A stretch of 64,000 nucleotides of DNA from Arthrobacter sp. Soc17.1.1.1 (GCF_036867195.1 NZ_JBAJII010000003.1:1-64000), one strand, 5' to 3'. Positions 18,019 through 25,947 are shown, counted from the stretch's first letter. The notes: generated by a model from the letters alone, not told the origin. Made by a program: numbers and translations.

Positions 18019-18253
18019 GAAGCCATCACTCGCAGAACGAATGGCACCCAAGACGGCCACAACCACTTCCGCAGCTCCAGGTAATGGGCCCTCCGTGTCG
18101 ACATCCTTCAAGAGCGTCAACGAAGACTATGCCAAGCGCCTCACGCTCGACCTGACACTCGCGCAGCACCGCAAGCTGAAACTGCGCGCCATGGACACCG
18201 GAGTTCCCATGGCACAGATTTTGCGGGACTACATCGACGGAATCACCGACTAA
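18002..18253 (+). CDS. parB: small ParB-like centromere-binding protein
   Basis: An 83-residue protein: flexible basic N-terminus rich in Ser, Ala and Thr (the usual ATPase-stimulating arm), then FKSVNEDYAKRLTLDLTLAQ and HRKLKLRAMDTGVPMAQILR, a ribbon-helix-helix pattern. Its overlap with parA and its small size make it the cognate type Ib ParB. The repeat field immediately downstream is the natural candidate for its centromere. Confidence 0.8.
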   Translation: MASPAKKPSLAERMAPKTATTTSAAPGNGPSVSTSFKSVNEDYAKRLTLDLTLAQHRKLKLRAMDTGVPMAQILRDYIDGITD

Positions 18254-18384
18254 AATCACCACTCCACGCGGGACATTCCCCCGCTACCCGGCTGTCCCGC
18301 CAGCACTCGATGTGGGCACGGAAAAGCAGGAACACGGAAAGACTGCAGGCGATCAGCTGTGGGGTTAGTACTCCCCCAGCCTTA

Positions 18385-18445
18385 TGAGGGCCGGCCATAT
18401 GGCCGGTCCTCACCTGTCGGTAGGACGATCCGCCACTCCCCCGTG
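18385..18445 (+). repeat. repeat unit C, first copy of duplicated module
   Basis: Begins GAGGGCCGGCCATATGGCC, contains CTCACCTGTCGGTAGGACGAT and ends CCACTCCCCCGTGG. An imperfect second copy starts near 18709 in the same orientation. The first copy contains the palindrome GGCCATATGGCC, which is only partly kept in the second. Confidence 0.65.
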
Positions 18446-18589
18446 GCGAAGCTTCAACCCGCAGCCGAGAGCATTTCTAACGCTCGACCAGCAGAACAAG
18501 GCATGCCGTGAACGGCGGGTCACAGAACTAAAGATCACCGTAGCCACAGATACACAGATACACCCCACCGGTGGCCCGCAGCATCATAC

Positions 18590-18660
18590 TGATCTGTGGA
18601 GGCACATACACAGAAAAACTGAATCCTGTAAACACAGACCCCAAGGGTATGAAATGCAAA
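18590..18660 (+). repeat. repeat unit A, first copy of duplicated module
   Basis: Runs from GATCTGTGGA through CACATACACAGAA and CTGTAAACACAGACC to GAAATGC. The second copy (18936-19007) has the same order: GATCTGTGGATACGA, TACACAGAAGCACTG, CTGTAAACACAGACC, GAGATGC. Each copy holds two ACACAGA words 24 bases apart. Confidence 0.65.
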
Positions 18661-18708
18661 TCAACCATTGCAGGAGTTAGCCGCGGAATCGGCATTCCCC
18701 AGTCAAGT

Positions 18709-18768
18709 GAGAGCCTGACATATGGCTGGCCCTCACTTGTTGGACGATAATCCCCACTCCCCCACGGT
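18709..18768 (+). repeat. repeat unit C, second copy
   Basis: GAGAGCCTGACATATGGCTGG, CCTCACTTGTTGGACGAT and CCACTCCCCCACGG align with the first copy 324 bases upstream at about three bases in four. With unit A it shows that a roughly 325-bp module was tandemly duplicated. Confidence 0.6.
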
Positions 18769-18935
18769 TCAGCACCACCCCCGCTGTTCAGGGCGTCCCT
18801 GAAGCTCTACCTCAGGACGTGACATGCAGCAGGTGCGTATACACAGAAACACAGAGTATCGTGAACAAGGAGTTCCATAGACACAGAAATACAGACGCGC
18901 GGCATGCGTCGAATTCAGGTCGCGGAAGGGCTGAT

Positions 18936-19007
18936 GATCTGTGGATACGAATACACAGAAGCACTGCATCCTGTAAACACAGACCCTGAAGGTGTGAGAT
19001 GCGGACC
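18936..19007 (+). repeat. repeat unit A, second copy
   Basis: Direct, imperfect repeat of the 18590 unit, 346 bases downstream. Additional single ACACAGA words (18841, 18849 and 18881) lie between the second C and second A units, so the second module has extra sites. Confidence 0.6.
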
Positions 19008-20005
19008 AGTGACAGCAGGAATGCCAGGCAGAGGAGGTCAGGCAGAGGAGGTCAGACTGCCAGTTGCGCCGATAGGTGGGCCAGAGGATGGAGCATTTAG
19101 GGCAAGGCGGAGCACGCACAAGCCAGATGAGCGACGGGGGAGTACGTGCCGTACCCTGTTGGACCCCGGGGAAACGGTCATATATCTTGCACAGAAACAC
19201 GCTGATGCGGGGTATGTTTGCACAGAAATCTGTGTGGGGTTTACGGCTGTGGGCCCAACCAGCAACAACTCGGGCTCGTCGGGGATCTGTCATCCACTCC
19301 AGGACGCGGTTGCTCTGCACTTCGAGCTCCTGCCAGGAGTAATGTCGGTTCGATTCTGCGGGGCACTCGAGACGCCGCTCTTGATACACAGAAAAGCGTA
19401 ATCACGGAACGGGCGGGTGCTGAAGTACGTGAAAACAGAAAGACGTAAACACAGAAGCGCGACAGGTGGGGGAGTGCCGCTTCGGGGGACACTGCTGTTG
19501 ACTGTGTACTTCAGGCCTCACACAGGAACGGCATTCCATGTCGGGCCCTGAGTGTCTGAGAGCGGACCGGGGGAAGCTCATGTTGTAAACCGTGAGCATG
19601 GACCGGGCAGGCATAGTTGTCCAGGTTCGTTGCACCGGGGGAGTGGTATTAGTGAGTGACATGACATCGGCGGGCCATCCACGCGCCCCGCTCCCGCCGT
19701 CCGAGTGTTGAGTTGTCGCCACACTTCCGCCGCTCAGCAATCCGGCTGACACCAAAACTGAATTCTACATACACAGAAATAAAGATACACGGACGCCAAT
19801 AAAACTGTGTTTCTGTATTGGTGCTGAGTCCGGGCACAATCGGCGAACGACCGCGCTGGCCAGTCTCACCTGCTGGGTACGCAGAAGACAATCCAGCTGA
19901 GAAGATCCCGCGAGATCACGTGGTGTGGGCTAGCTGCCGCCCTTCAAGGCGACACCGGAGGAGCTGATCAGCGGCACAGCGTTTGGTGGCTGGGATGCTG
20001 GGTAT

Positions 20006-20269
20006 ATGACAGACCAATCCCTTGAGGAGCAGCCCAGGCGGCTGCGGTTCCTGACTCTGCAGCGGGTAGCCGATGAGTTGAATACCAAGCACAACACCAT
20101 CCGGGCCCTCATCGCTTCAGGGGAGCTGCCGGCCATCCAGATCGGCGGCCGCGGCCAGTGGCGCATCGAACGCGTCAAGCTCGAGGACTACATCAGCGCC
20201 GCCTATGCCAGAGCCCGCACTGACATTGCACGCGGCGCCATCGATGCTTCTGACAGTGCCGCAGAATGA
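20006..20269 (+). CDS. excisionase-type HTH protein, copy 1
   Basis: An 87-residue HTH_17/excisionase-family protein: LTLQRVADELNTKHNTIRAL, then IASGELPAIQIGGRGQWRIE, followed by a helix and a short acidic tail. It is about 85 percent identical over its first 75 residues to the protein at 24812, and the bases before both ATGs (TGGTGGCTGGGATGCTG) are also shared, so this is a recent duplication including the control region. The stop overlaps the start of a tiny membrane protein by ATGA. Target unknown. Confidence 0.8.
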   Translation: MTDQSLEEQPRRLRFLTLQRVADELNTKHNTIRALIASGELPAIQIGGRGQWRIERVKLEDYISAAYARARTDIARGAIDASDSAAE

Positions 20270-20415
20270 CGCAAGCCCCCGCCTGGGTTATTGCGGGCCT
20301 GGTGGTGGCTCTGCTGGCAGGCGTGGCGGTGGCGCTTCTCCAAGCCAACGGCGTGATCACTGATCCCGGGAGGCAGGTCTGCGAGACTGCGGTCCGTCGC
20401 AGGAACTGCGACTGA
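20266..20415 (+). CDS. 49-residue single-pass membrane microprotein
   Basis: The frame MTQAPAWVIAGLVVALLAGV continues AVALLQANGVITDPGRQVCE and ends TAVRRRNCD. It has one transmembrane helix (about residues 7-26) and a short basic tail with two Cys. The ATGA overlap with the HTH gene argues that it is translated. A different small hydrophobic protein occupies the same position after the second HTH copy. Function unknown. Confidence 0.55.
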   Translation: MTQAPAWVIAGLVVALLAGVAVALLQANGVITDPGRQVCETAVRRRNCD

Positions 20416-20503
20416 TCCACGCGGCGCGCTGGTGCGCCGGGTCGACGACTCGTGGGCGGCTGCCAGCTACCGCTGGCCGGTTGATCAGCCGGCGGTGTCC
20501 GGT

Positions 20504-21124
20504 TCAGGCGCCCGGTGGCGCTGTAGCGGCGAGGAAACGCCCCTGGCGGTGAAAGCTCCTGACCTGTAGGACCGCCAGGACGGCGAAGGCCGCGAAGAAG
20601 GTCAGGTACACCCAGTCCAGGTTTCCCACGGCCTGGCCGATGAAGTAGGTGTAGGCGGGGACGATCAGGAGCGTGGTGGCGGCGTCCTTACGGCTGCGCA
20701 CGGCAACGGCCCGTGCCACGCCGAGGTGATTTGCTGGTACCGGTTCCTTGCCGTTGATGCCGCGCATCAGGGCCTTCTGCTCGTCCTTCTCCAGGGGGAA
20801 GGTGATGGCAACGTCTGTGCCGAGTTTGACCCGGGGTTTGAGCCGCTGTGCGTTGTACACGAGCCCGCCGGTAAGAGCAGCGATGGCGAAAATGAACCAC
20901 CCGGCCTGCACGAGAGTCGGGACCTGTTCTGGCCCGTCCGGAATGACAATGGGGCCCAGCAGGGACAGGAGAAGGACGATGGCGAGGGCGCCGAGCGGCA
21001 GATAGCGGGTGTAGTAGACCCGCAAGGCCGCACCCATGCCGTTGTCGGCGTAGCCTTGCGCGTAGCGCCCGGCTTTCGCCCACCGGGCATCGGCTGCCGT
21101 TCTTGGATCCTCCACCCCGGCCAT
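20504..21124 (-). CDS. hypothetical four-helix membrane protein
   Basis: About 206 residues. Two helices near residues 40-95 (LPLGALAIVLLLSLLGPIVI; AGWFIFAIAALTGGLVYNAQ) and two near 155-195 enclose a charged soluble loop of about 60 residues. Not recognised. The ATG follows an AGGGGGGTG ribosome site; a GTG one codon upstream is possible. It lies 31 bases downstream of the Lsr2 gene on the same strand and is probably cotranscribed with it. Confidence 0.6.
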   Translation of the reverse strand: MAGVEDPRTAADARWAKAGRYAQGYADNGMGAALRVYYTRYLPLGALAIVLLLSLLGPIVIPDGPEQVPTLVQAGWFIFAIAALTGGLVYNAQRLKPRVKLGTDVAITFPLEKDEQKALMRGINGKEPVPANHLGVARAVAVRSRKDAATTLLIVPAYTYFIGQAVGNLDWVYLTFFAAFAVLAVLQVRSFHRQGRFLAATAPPGA

Positions 21125-21155
21125 CACCCCCCTGATCGATTGAGCCGGTCAGCTT

Positions 21156-21503
21156 CTAGTGGGCCTCGTTGTAGGCGTCGATGATGGACTGGGTGATGCG
21201 TCCGCGGGAGCTGGGGTTGTAGCCGTTGTCCTGCGCCCACTGGCGGATCTGCTGGGTGTCCTCACGCTTGGACCGGCCCGTCGAGGATGCGCCGGTAGCT
21301 TTCTGGCCGCCCTGGCCCCTGCGCCCGGTCTTGGCTTTACGGGCGTTGTCCACGTACTCGGACAGGGTTGAGCGCAGCTGCTGCGCGTTCTCCGTTGTCA
21401 GGTCGATCTCGTAGTCGGTGCCGTCGATCCCGAAACGGACCGTTTCCTGTGCGACGTCACCATTGAGGTCGTCGACCAATTGCACCTGTACGCGCTGCGC
21501 CAT
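21156..21503 (-). CDS. lsr2: Lsr2-type nucleoid-associated silencer
   Basis: A 115-residue Lsr2 homologue. The N-terminal dimerisation domain (VQLVDDLNGDVAQETVRFGI; YEIDLTTENAQQLRSTLSEY) is joined by a basic linker to a DNA-binding domain with WAQDNGYNPSSRGRI, whose SSRGR matches the family RGR AT-hook-like loop. Lsr2 binds AT-rich DNA and silences foreign genes. A plasmid copy may dampen the AT-richer cargo at 33-39 kb or limit host cost. The ribosome site is AGGAG. Confidence 0.92.
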   Translation of the reverse strand: MAQRVQVQLVDDLNGDVAQETVRFGIDGTDYEIDLTTENAQQLRSTLSEYVDNARKAKTGRRGQGGQKATGASSTGRSKREDTQQIRQWAQDNGYNPSSRGRITQSIIDAYNEAH

Positions 21504-21599
21504 TTCTACTCCTGAGTTATTGGATATGAATCATTGATCCCCAGCCTTCCACCCTATCGTGTCGAAAAATGCGGTCTGTGCCTGCAATCTGTCCCGGTT

Positions 21600-22067
21600 T
21601 CATTCACGGAAGCCGTTGTTCTTCTTTTTGTCGCGATCGCCGTTGTGATGGTCGTCGTGATTGCTGTGGTTGGTGCTATTGGGTACGGGTGTAACCGAAT
21701 TGAGCCACACCCAGCCCTCCCGCTGGATCTGAATGAGAGGTTCCAGGAAGCGGATCTTCACTGCAGTCCTGGTGTAGGCGATTGCGTGGGCCTGGATCCT
21801 GATGGCTTTGGAGGGGTCGCGGATCCACGCGTACACCCGGCGCGGTTCCGGGAAGTCGGTGGGCGGGGTGTTCTCGAGATCGAGTTCTGCGGCGGTGAGC
21901 ATGATCAGCTCCTCGCGCATGACGAACTCCTCAATCCGATCGTCCATCAGCCTTGCGTACCGTTTCGCGTATCTCTTGTTCTGACCCATGGCCCTGCGAT
22001 TCGCCTCGCGACCGGCTCGTCCTACCCAGTGACGTGGATGTGGTCGGTCAATGCGCTGAATGCTCAA
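21600..22067 (-). CDS. hypothetical protein with a decayed paralogue at 25.3 kb
   Basis: A 155-residue basic protein, unrecognised. The centre contains PTDFPEPRRVYAWIRDPSKA and AIRIQAHAIAYTRTAVKIRF, followed by a Trp-containing strand and a His/Asn/Asp/Lys-rich tail (NHSNHDDHHNGDRDKKKNN). The start is TTG or an ATG at 21989 (MGQNKRYAKRYARLMDD), which would give a more ordinary N-terminus. A degenerate copy downstream confirms that the family was once coding in both places. Confidence 0.6.
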   Translation of the reverse strand: MSIQRIDRPHPRHWVGRAGREANRRAMGQNKRYAKRYARLMDDRIEEFVMREELIMLTAAELDLENTPPTDFPEPRRVYAWIRDPSKAIRIQAHAIAYTRTAVKIRFLEPLIQIQREGWVWLNSVTPVPNSTNHSNHDDHHNGDRDKKKNNGFRE

Positions 22068-22094
22068 TGACTGATCAGTAGCCCTCTGTAGTCG

Positions 22095-22583
22095 TTAGTA
22101 GCCGTCGATGGTCGTGACGCGACGCAGCCGCCAGTCCTCCCACCGGGCATCGGCGTTCATGTCGAACTCCAGGACCGGGGACGCCGGCCCGGTCTGAGCC
22201 CGGAACCGCCAGAACCGGGTCGTCACAACACTGCCCAGACCGCTCAGGCCGCTCAGAGTGTTGTGCCCGCCCACGCTGCCGACGCTGCCATGGCGGGTCT
22301 GGCGAGCGTGGCTGTTGTCTGTGCCTGGGGGAGTGGTGTCGGATTCTGGCCAGGTGTCGGAGCTGGACCAGGCGAGGGGTTCGCCGATGACCTGCCAGAT
22401 GCTGCCCCGCCAGCGCAGCGCCAACGGTGTGCCGGAAGGTAGGAACCGGACGGCTGCCGGCTCGTCCAGGACATGCCACGCACTTGCCCGTGCACCCTCG
22501 CGTGCAGCTTCCTGGGTCGTTTGCTGGGCTGTGTTGTGGGCTGGTTCTGTGGGTGGCGTGGTGTCCACTGGTTGCGCTGTCAT
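22095..22583 (-). CDS. hypothetical protein, DUF6504-like
   Basis: A 162-residue soluble protein. RFLPSGTPLALRWRGSIWQV, IGEPLAW, VTTRFWRFRAQTG and WEDWRLRRVTTIDGY follow the order of motifs in DUF6504 proteins, a family encoded beside DNA polymerase IV-type genes in actinobacteria, though no such gene is present here. I place the start at the ATG after GGGAGAAG; the frame runs 18 codons further upstream. A low-complexity Ser/Gly insert divides the domain. Family assignment is tentative. Confidence 0.5.
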   Translation of the reverse strand: MTAQPVDTTPPTEPAHNTAQQTTQEAAREGARASAWHVLDEPAAVRFLPSGTPLALRWRGSIWQVIGEPLAWSSSDTWPESDTTPPGTDNSHARQTRHGSVGSVGGHNTLSGLSGLGSVVTTRFWRFRAQTGPASPVLEFDMNADARWEDWRLRRVTTIDGY

Positions 22584-22945
22584 CGGCTGCTTCTCCCTTG
22601 CCCTGGTGGTCCTTGTGCAGGCTTTAAAATAGAACACAGGTTCGATTATTTGGGAAGCCGGGATGCGGACGGGGGTGCGGGTTGCGGGTCATCCACCTGT
22701 GGGCGGGTGGAGCCCGGAGGAATGAGCTCAAAGCCGTCCACCTGTGGATGAGCCGCCCGCGACGCAAGTTGCGAACGTTGGTTACTGTCAACACCATGCA
22801 TCGCACGCCGCCCGGGTCCAACGAAGGAGGGGTACGTTCGGTCCGTCGTGATCTTTTGCCGAGGTCGGACGCTGTGCAACGCTGGCCGGGGGACGGCCTG
22901 GGGTTGGGGGAGTAGCGGTGGCTGATCGGACAGGCGCGGGGCATC
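22584..22945. other. intergenic region with a 63-bp palindrome
   Basis: Holds the upstream region of the leftward DUF6504-like gene and the first copy of the interspersed palindrome. Bases 22790-22925 contain a frame on each strand but nothing recognisable. Confidence 0.5.
22689..22751 (-). repeat. 63-bp interspersed palindromic repeat, copy 1 (inverted)
   Basis: Read on the minus strand: TCATCCACAGGTGGACGGC, TTTGAGCTCATTCCTCCGGG, CTCCACCCGCCCACAGGTGG and ATGA. It is the reverse orientation of copies 2 and 3 and differs from them at only a few bases. Long terminal arms plus inner GAGC/GCTC complementarity allow a cruciform or RNA hairpin. Confidence 0.8.
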
Positions 22946-23653
22946 ATGCGTTTTGATGACTTGATTCTGGCCGAGGACGACTATTCGCAGGGGGCGTGTG
23001 AGAGCCGGCAGGAGTGGCTGCTGATGTACTCCCGCGGGGTCCCGCCGGCGGTGATCGCCGCATGGTGCAGGGTCGACGTCCGCCGCGTCCACCGGACCAT
23101 CAACCGGCAGGCGGAAAGGTGTCCGGGATGGTTCGGCCGGTGCTGGGTGCTCCACGACCAGCCCGCCCCCAGTGGCAACCGGCGCCGCCTCCGGCGGAGC
23201 CGGGAGCAGGTGTGGTGGGAGCACTACGCCCACATGAATTCGTATGTGGCCCGGGTGGGTGGGGTGCCGGCGCAGAACGACAGTACGGAGGCCCGGGTGT
23301 TGTACCGGTGGTTGGAGAACCAGCGCCGGAACCACGACATGGACCGGCTTGCCCAGGACAAGGTTGAGGCCCTGGACAGGCTGGGGGAGTGGATCGGTAG
23401 CCGGAAAGGCAACCCGGAGGAGTTGTGGGCGTTGCGTCTCGAGCAGGTGCAGCAGTTCCGGGACGAGGCCGGCCGGTTCCCGGTCTATGACCCGCAGCGC
23501 CACCCGGGTGAGAAGGTCCTCGCGGTATGGCTGGGCCGCCAACGCACCTGGTTGCGGAAGGGTCGGCTCCGCGCCGACCGGCAGGAGATCCTGCATCAGG
23601 TGTTGTCCGGCTGGGACAGGGTGGCCAGTGTTGGTGTGCTGTGCACCATCTAG
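22946..23653 (+). CDS. helicase-associated-domain protein
   Basis: A 235-residue protein containing repeats of the helicase-associated (HA) type: conserved Trp and charged residues in WWEHYAHMNSYVARVGGVPA, LYRWLENQRRNHDMDRLAQD and PVYDPQRHPGEKVLAVWLGR, then QRTWLRKGRL. HA repeats are nucleic-acid-binding helical hairpins. Stand-alone versions are frequent in Arthrobacter, of unknown role. A truncated N-terminus of the same family (MQRFDDLVLA) is at 33437. The gene ends by overlapping the stop of the convergent methyltransferase. Confidence 0.75.
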   Translation: MRFDDLILAEDDYSQGACESRQEWLLMYSRGVPPAVIAAWCRVDVRRVHRTINRQAERCPGWFGRCWVLHDQPAPSGNRRRLRRSREQVWWEHYAHMNSYVARVGGVPAQNDSTEARVLYRWLENQRRNHDMDRLAQDKVEALDRLGEWIGSRKGNPEELWALRLEQVQQFRDEAGRFPVYDPQRHPGEKVLAVWLGRQRTWLRKGRLRADRQEILHQVLSGWDRVASVGVLCTI

Positions 23654-24387
23654 GTGCGGCTGAGGACGATCAGCCAGGATCGATAGTGTTCCACGACAGA
23701 ACCTCCTGCCTCCACGGCTGCTGCCGCCGCTTCGAGGACCTCCTGCCCATTCCAATCGCTGAACGTGCTGAAGAGATTCTGCACCTGTTGTGCATCAAGG
23801 GTCACTTCCCACCTGAACTCGCTGACCTCGTCGACACTGAAAAGGCCGGTCCGGACCAGCTCCCGTCCGGTGGTTCCGGCGTCCTCGGCGTCGGGACCTG
23901 GCCGTGGAGGTCCTGTCCGTGCGGCGACGATCCGTCCTATCTTGGTCCGGAACGGCGTCGGGTAGGTGGGATCGCCGAAGACGTTGCGCCATACCAGCAG
24001 CTTTCCCCCGGGGCGGAGGCTGGCGTGGACCTTCGGCAGCAGCTCATCGAGGTTCATCCAGTGGATGGATGTCGCGGCAACAGCGATGTCGAAGGCTTGT
24101 TCGGGCAGGTCGGCGTCTTCGGTGCGGCTCACGATGACCGATGCTGCCGGGTGATTCATCTTTAGCAGGGCTGCCAGACGCGCTCCGGGTTCGACCGCGG
24201 TCACCGTCAGACCGGCTTCAAGAAGCCGTCCGGTTGCCTGCCCTGTCCCGGCGCCCAGGTCCACGGCGTGACGGCCGGCTGTCAGTAGCCCGAGGTCCTC
24301 TAGCCTGTGCCACAGCGCCTCGGGGTAGGGCGGCCGGGCCTGCTCGTAGTTCGCGGCCTGGCGATCGAAATGCAGGGGGTCCACCAT
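23650..24387 (-). CDS. class I SAM-dependent methyltransferase
   Basis: A 245-residue Rossmann methyltransferase: motif I HAVDLGAGTGQATG near residue 40, acidic VTAVEPG at the end of strand 2, FDIAVAATSIHWMN, and LRPGGKLLVW as motif IV/post region. It resembles UbiE/Tam-like small-molecule methyltransferases that start with FDRQAANYEQARPPYPEALW. Substrate unknown. The four-base convergent overlap with the HA-domain gene suggests tight packing of unrelated cargo. Confidence 0.85.
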   Translation of the reverse strand: MVDPLHFDRQAANYEQARPPYPEALWHRLEDLGLLTAGRHAVDLGAGTGQATGRLLEAGLTVTAVEPGARLAALLKMNHPAASVIVSRTEDADLPEQAFDIAVAATSIHWMNLDELLPKVHASLRPGGKLLVWRNVFGDPTYPTPFRTKIGRIVAARTGPPRPGPDAEDAGTTGRELVRTGLFSVDEVSEFRWEVTLDAQQVQNLFSTFSDWNGQEVLEAAAAAVEAGGSVVEHYRSWLIVLSRT

Positions 24388-24811
24388 CGGCGCAACCTAT
24401 CACCCCACATCCTGGTCCGGCCCAAGGGGTGGGCCAGCGTGCCCGGCCGCGGCGTTGTCCGCTTATAGGCAGACGCCGGCGGATGACGGGCGGGCTCCCC
24501 ATCAGGCTTCTGCCTGGTTGGCAGCTGTCCCGTCGAACGTTTCCTTCCTCGGACGGGTCCAACTGCAGGGGACGCGGGGGGTTCAGGCGGGTCTAGGTGG
24601 GTTTAATGGTTCGCGGCACGGACGTGACGCCGGGGGCTCATCCACCTGTGGACGGCTTTGAGCTCCACCCTTCGGGCTCCACCCGCCCACAGGTGGATGA
24701 CCTCAATGGGGCGACGTGGGCATGAACGGGAGGGGGGCACGCGGGGGTGTCAGTCGACGTGGGTGGCGGGGTTCCTTCGTTGCCGCGTGTGGTGGCTGGG
24801 ATGCTGTGTAC
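24388..24811. other. intergenic region with palindrome copy 2
   Basis: Contains the second 63-bp palindrome and the promoter region shared with the first excisionase-like copy (TGGTGGCTGGGATGCTG before the ATG). No gene is visible. Confidence 0.5.
24638..24700 (+). repeat. 63-bp interspersed palindromic repeat, copy 2
   Basis: Starts TCATCCACCTGTGGACGGC and ends CCGCCCACAGGTGGATGA; the outermost 14 bases of each arm are perfectly complementary. The middle has CTCCACCCTTCGGGCTCCAC. Same orientation as copy 3, 16.6 kb away, and opposite to copy 1. Confidence 0.85.
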
Positions 24812-25087
24812 ATGACAGACCAACCCCTCCAGGAGCAGCCCAGGCCGCTGCGGTTCCTGACCCTGCAGCAGGTGGCCGATGAGCTGAACACCAAGCACAA
24901 CACCATCCGAAGCCTTATCGCCTCAGGGGATCTGCCGGCCATCCAGATCGGTGGCCGTGGGCAGTGGCGCATCGAACGCGCCAAGCTCGAGGACTACATT
25001 AGCGCCGCTTACGCCAAAGTCCGGATAGACGTCGCACGCGGCGACCTCGAGGTCGGCGGGACGTCTGCGCCCCTCACGCCGGAGTGA
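24812..25087 (+). CDS. excisionase-type HTH protein, copy 2
   Basis: A 91-residue paralogue of the 20006 protein: LTLQQVADELNTKHNTIRSL, then IASGDLPAIQIGGRGQWRIE and KLEDYISAAYAKVRIDVARG. The frame is open upstream to 24716, but the ATG matching copy 1 is preferred because identity begins exactly there (MTDQ). The stop overlaps a GTG start of a second small membrane protein, repeating the gene pair seen at 20 kb. Confidence 0.8.
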   Translation: MTDQPLQEQPRPLRFLTLQQVADELNTKHNTIRSLIASGDLPAIQIGGRGQWRIERAKLEDYISAAYAKVRIDVARGDLEVGGTSAPLTPE

Positions 25088-25275
25088 GCGGCCTCGATAT
25101 GTACTACGGGCTGTGCCTGGTCGGGGGGCTAGGGCTGGCCATCTACGGGGCTGTTTCTATGCGCCGGCCTCGGCGGAAGCCTGAGACGCCGAACAGCTAC
25201 CCGCAAGGCATGATCCCCATGATGCTCGGGAGTGCCCTGTTCTTCCTCGCCGTGTGGAACGCAGTAGGGCTCTAG
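25084..25275 (+). CDS. 63-residue two-helix membrane protein
   Basis: MSGLDMYYGLCLVGGLGLAI, YGAVS, a basic Pro-rich loop (MRRPRRKPETPNSYPQG) and a second helix MIPMMLGSALFFLAVWNAVG. The GTG start overlaps the HTH stop (GTGA). It is dissimilar in sequence to the 49-residue protein after copy 1, but occupies the same genetic place. Function unknown. Confidence 0.55.
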   Translation: MSGLDMYYGLCLVGGLGLAIYGAVSMRRPRRKPETPNSYPQGMIPMMLGSALFFLAVWNAVGL

Positions 25276-25280
25276 GGTGC

Positions 25281-25465
25281 CGGAGTAACAGCATGGAGCC
25301 AGGCCCAGCCCTTTCGGTGAGTCGTGATCATGAGTTCCAGGAATCGGATCTTCACCGCTATGCGCGTGTAGGCGATCGCAAGGGCCTGGACCTGGATGGC
25401 CTTGCAGGGCTAGCGGACCCGCGCGTACGCCCGGCGTGGTTCCGGGAAGTCGGTGGGCCGGCAGT
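25281..25465 (-). pseudogene. degenerate copy of the 21600 gene
   Basis: Minus-strand reading gives RPTDFPEPRRAYARVR, then an in-frame TAG, then CKAIQVQALAIAYTRIAVKI and RFLE, against PTDFPEPRRVYAWIR and KAIRIQAHAIAYTRTAVKIR in the intact gene. The N-terminus is not visible. With the duplicated HTH-membrane pair it shows that a multi-gene segment around 20-22 kb was copied and is decaying here. Confidence 0.75.
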
Positions 25466-25623
25466 TCTCGACAGAAGCAAACGAGAGCGCCCATGAAGCT
25501 CCAGAGGTTGACCTCGCTGACCTTCGTCCGTCCAAGCAGGCCGAGGAAGAAGCAGGCAAGCCAGTCCCAGATGAGACGTTTAAGGGGTACACCGAGCGTC
25601 ATAAGGACGACTAGGGGCATGAT

Positions 25624-25668
25624 GTTGAGGCTTCAAGAAGCAAAGTTGATGCTTCTAGGGGCCTCAAC
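25624..25668. repeat. nested stem-loop
   Basis: Outer arms GTTGAGGC/GCCTCAAC enclose inner arms GAAGC/GCTTC around AAAGTTGAT. A two-tier stem in DNA without a gene suggests an RNA structure or a protein-binding site. Confidence 0.45.
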
Positions 25669-25947
25669 ACACCCGGAAGCCCCTTGAGTCCGTCAGGAAG
25701 CCCTACAGCGCCCCTACAGCGCCTCATAGTGTCTGATACTGCCGTGGTTCAGTCTGCACACCGTGGTTCAACGGTCCTCAGAGGCTCTACAACGGCGTGT
25801 TACAAGCCACAAACCTCTAGTTCCACCTGTCAACCGATGCTACAGTTTCAGTGTTGTCAGATTCAGCAGAGAAAAATTTCCATGGATTCATGGAAGTCAG
25901 AATCTTCGAAAATCTGACAGCAGGAAAAATCAGAGATGTTAAAACAG

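Larger units (their letters stand above)
18254..20005. repeat. iteron-like repeat field, probable centromere and/or origin
   Basis: About 1.75 kb without a credible gene. It contains at least ten copies of ACACAGA (for example at 18552, 18608, 18632, 18841, 18849, 18881, 18953, 18977, 19386, 19449 and 19771), mostly extended as TACACAGAAAT, plus several ACTCCCCC words (18370, 18436, 18755; inverted near 19133, 19466 and 19636). Two larger segments are each present twice. Position directly after rep-parA-parB, and the matching word in the parA promoter, indicate a parS centromere and possibly oriV. Frames inside (such as 18769-19389 minus) have repeat-driven composition and no family likeness. 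Confidence 0.75.

Noticed and set aside
18769..19389. 206-codon minus-strand frame in the repeat field
   Set aside because: Its residues derive from the ACACAGA and CTCCCCC repeats (CVFLCI-like words); not a protein pattern.
18552..19777. CRISPR array
   Set aside because: The repeated word is 7-11 bases, spacing is irregular and there are no cas genes.
25684..25917. 77-codon plus-strand frame
   Set aside because: Ser/Thr/Gln-rich translation of a low-GC intergenic region with stem-loops; no start signal.
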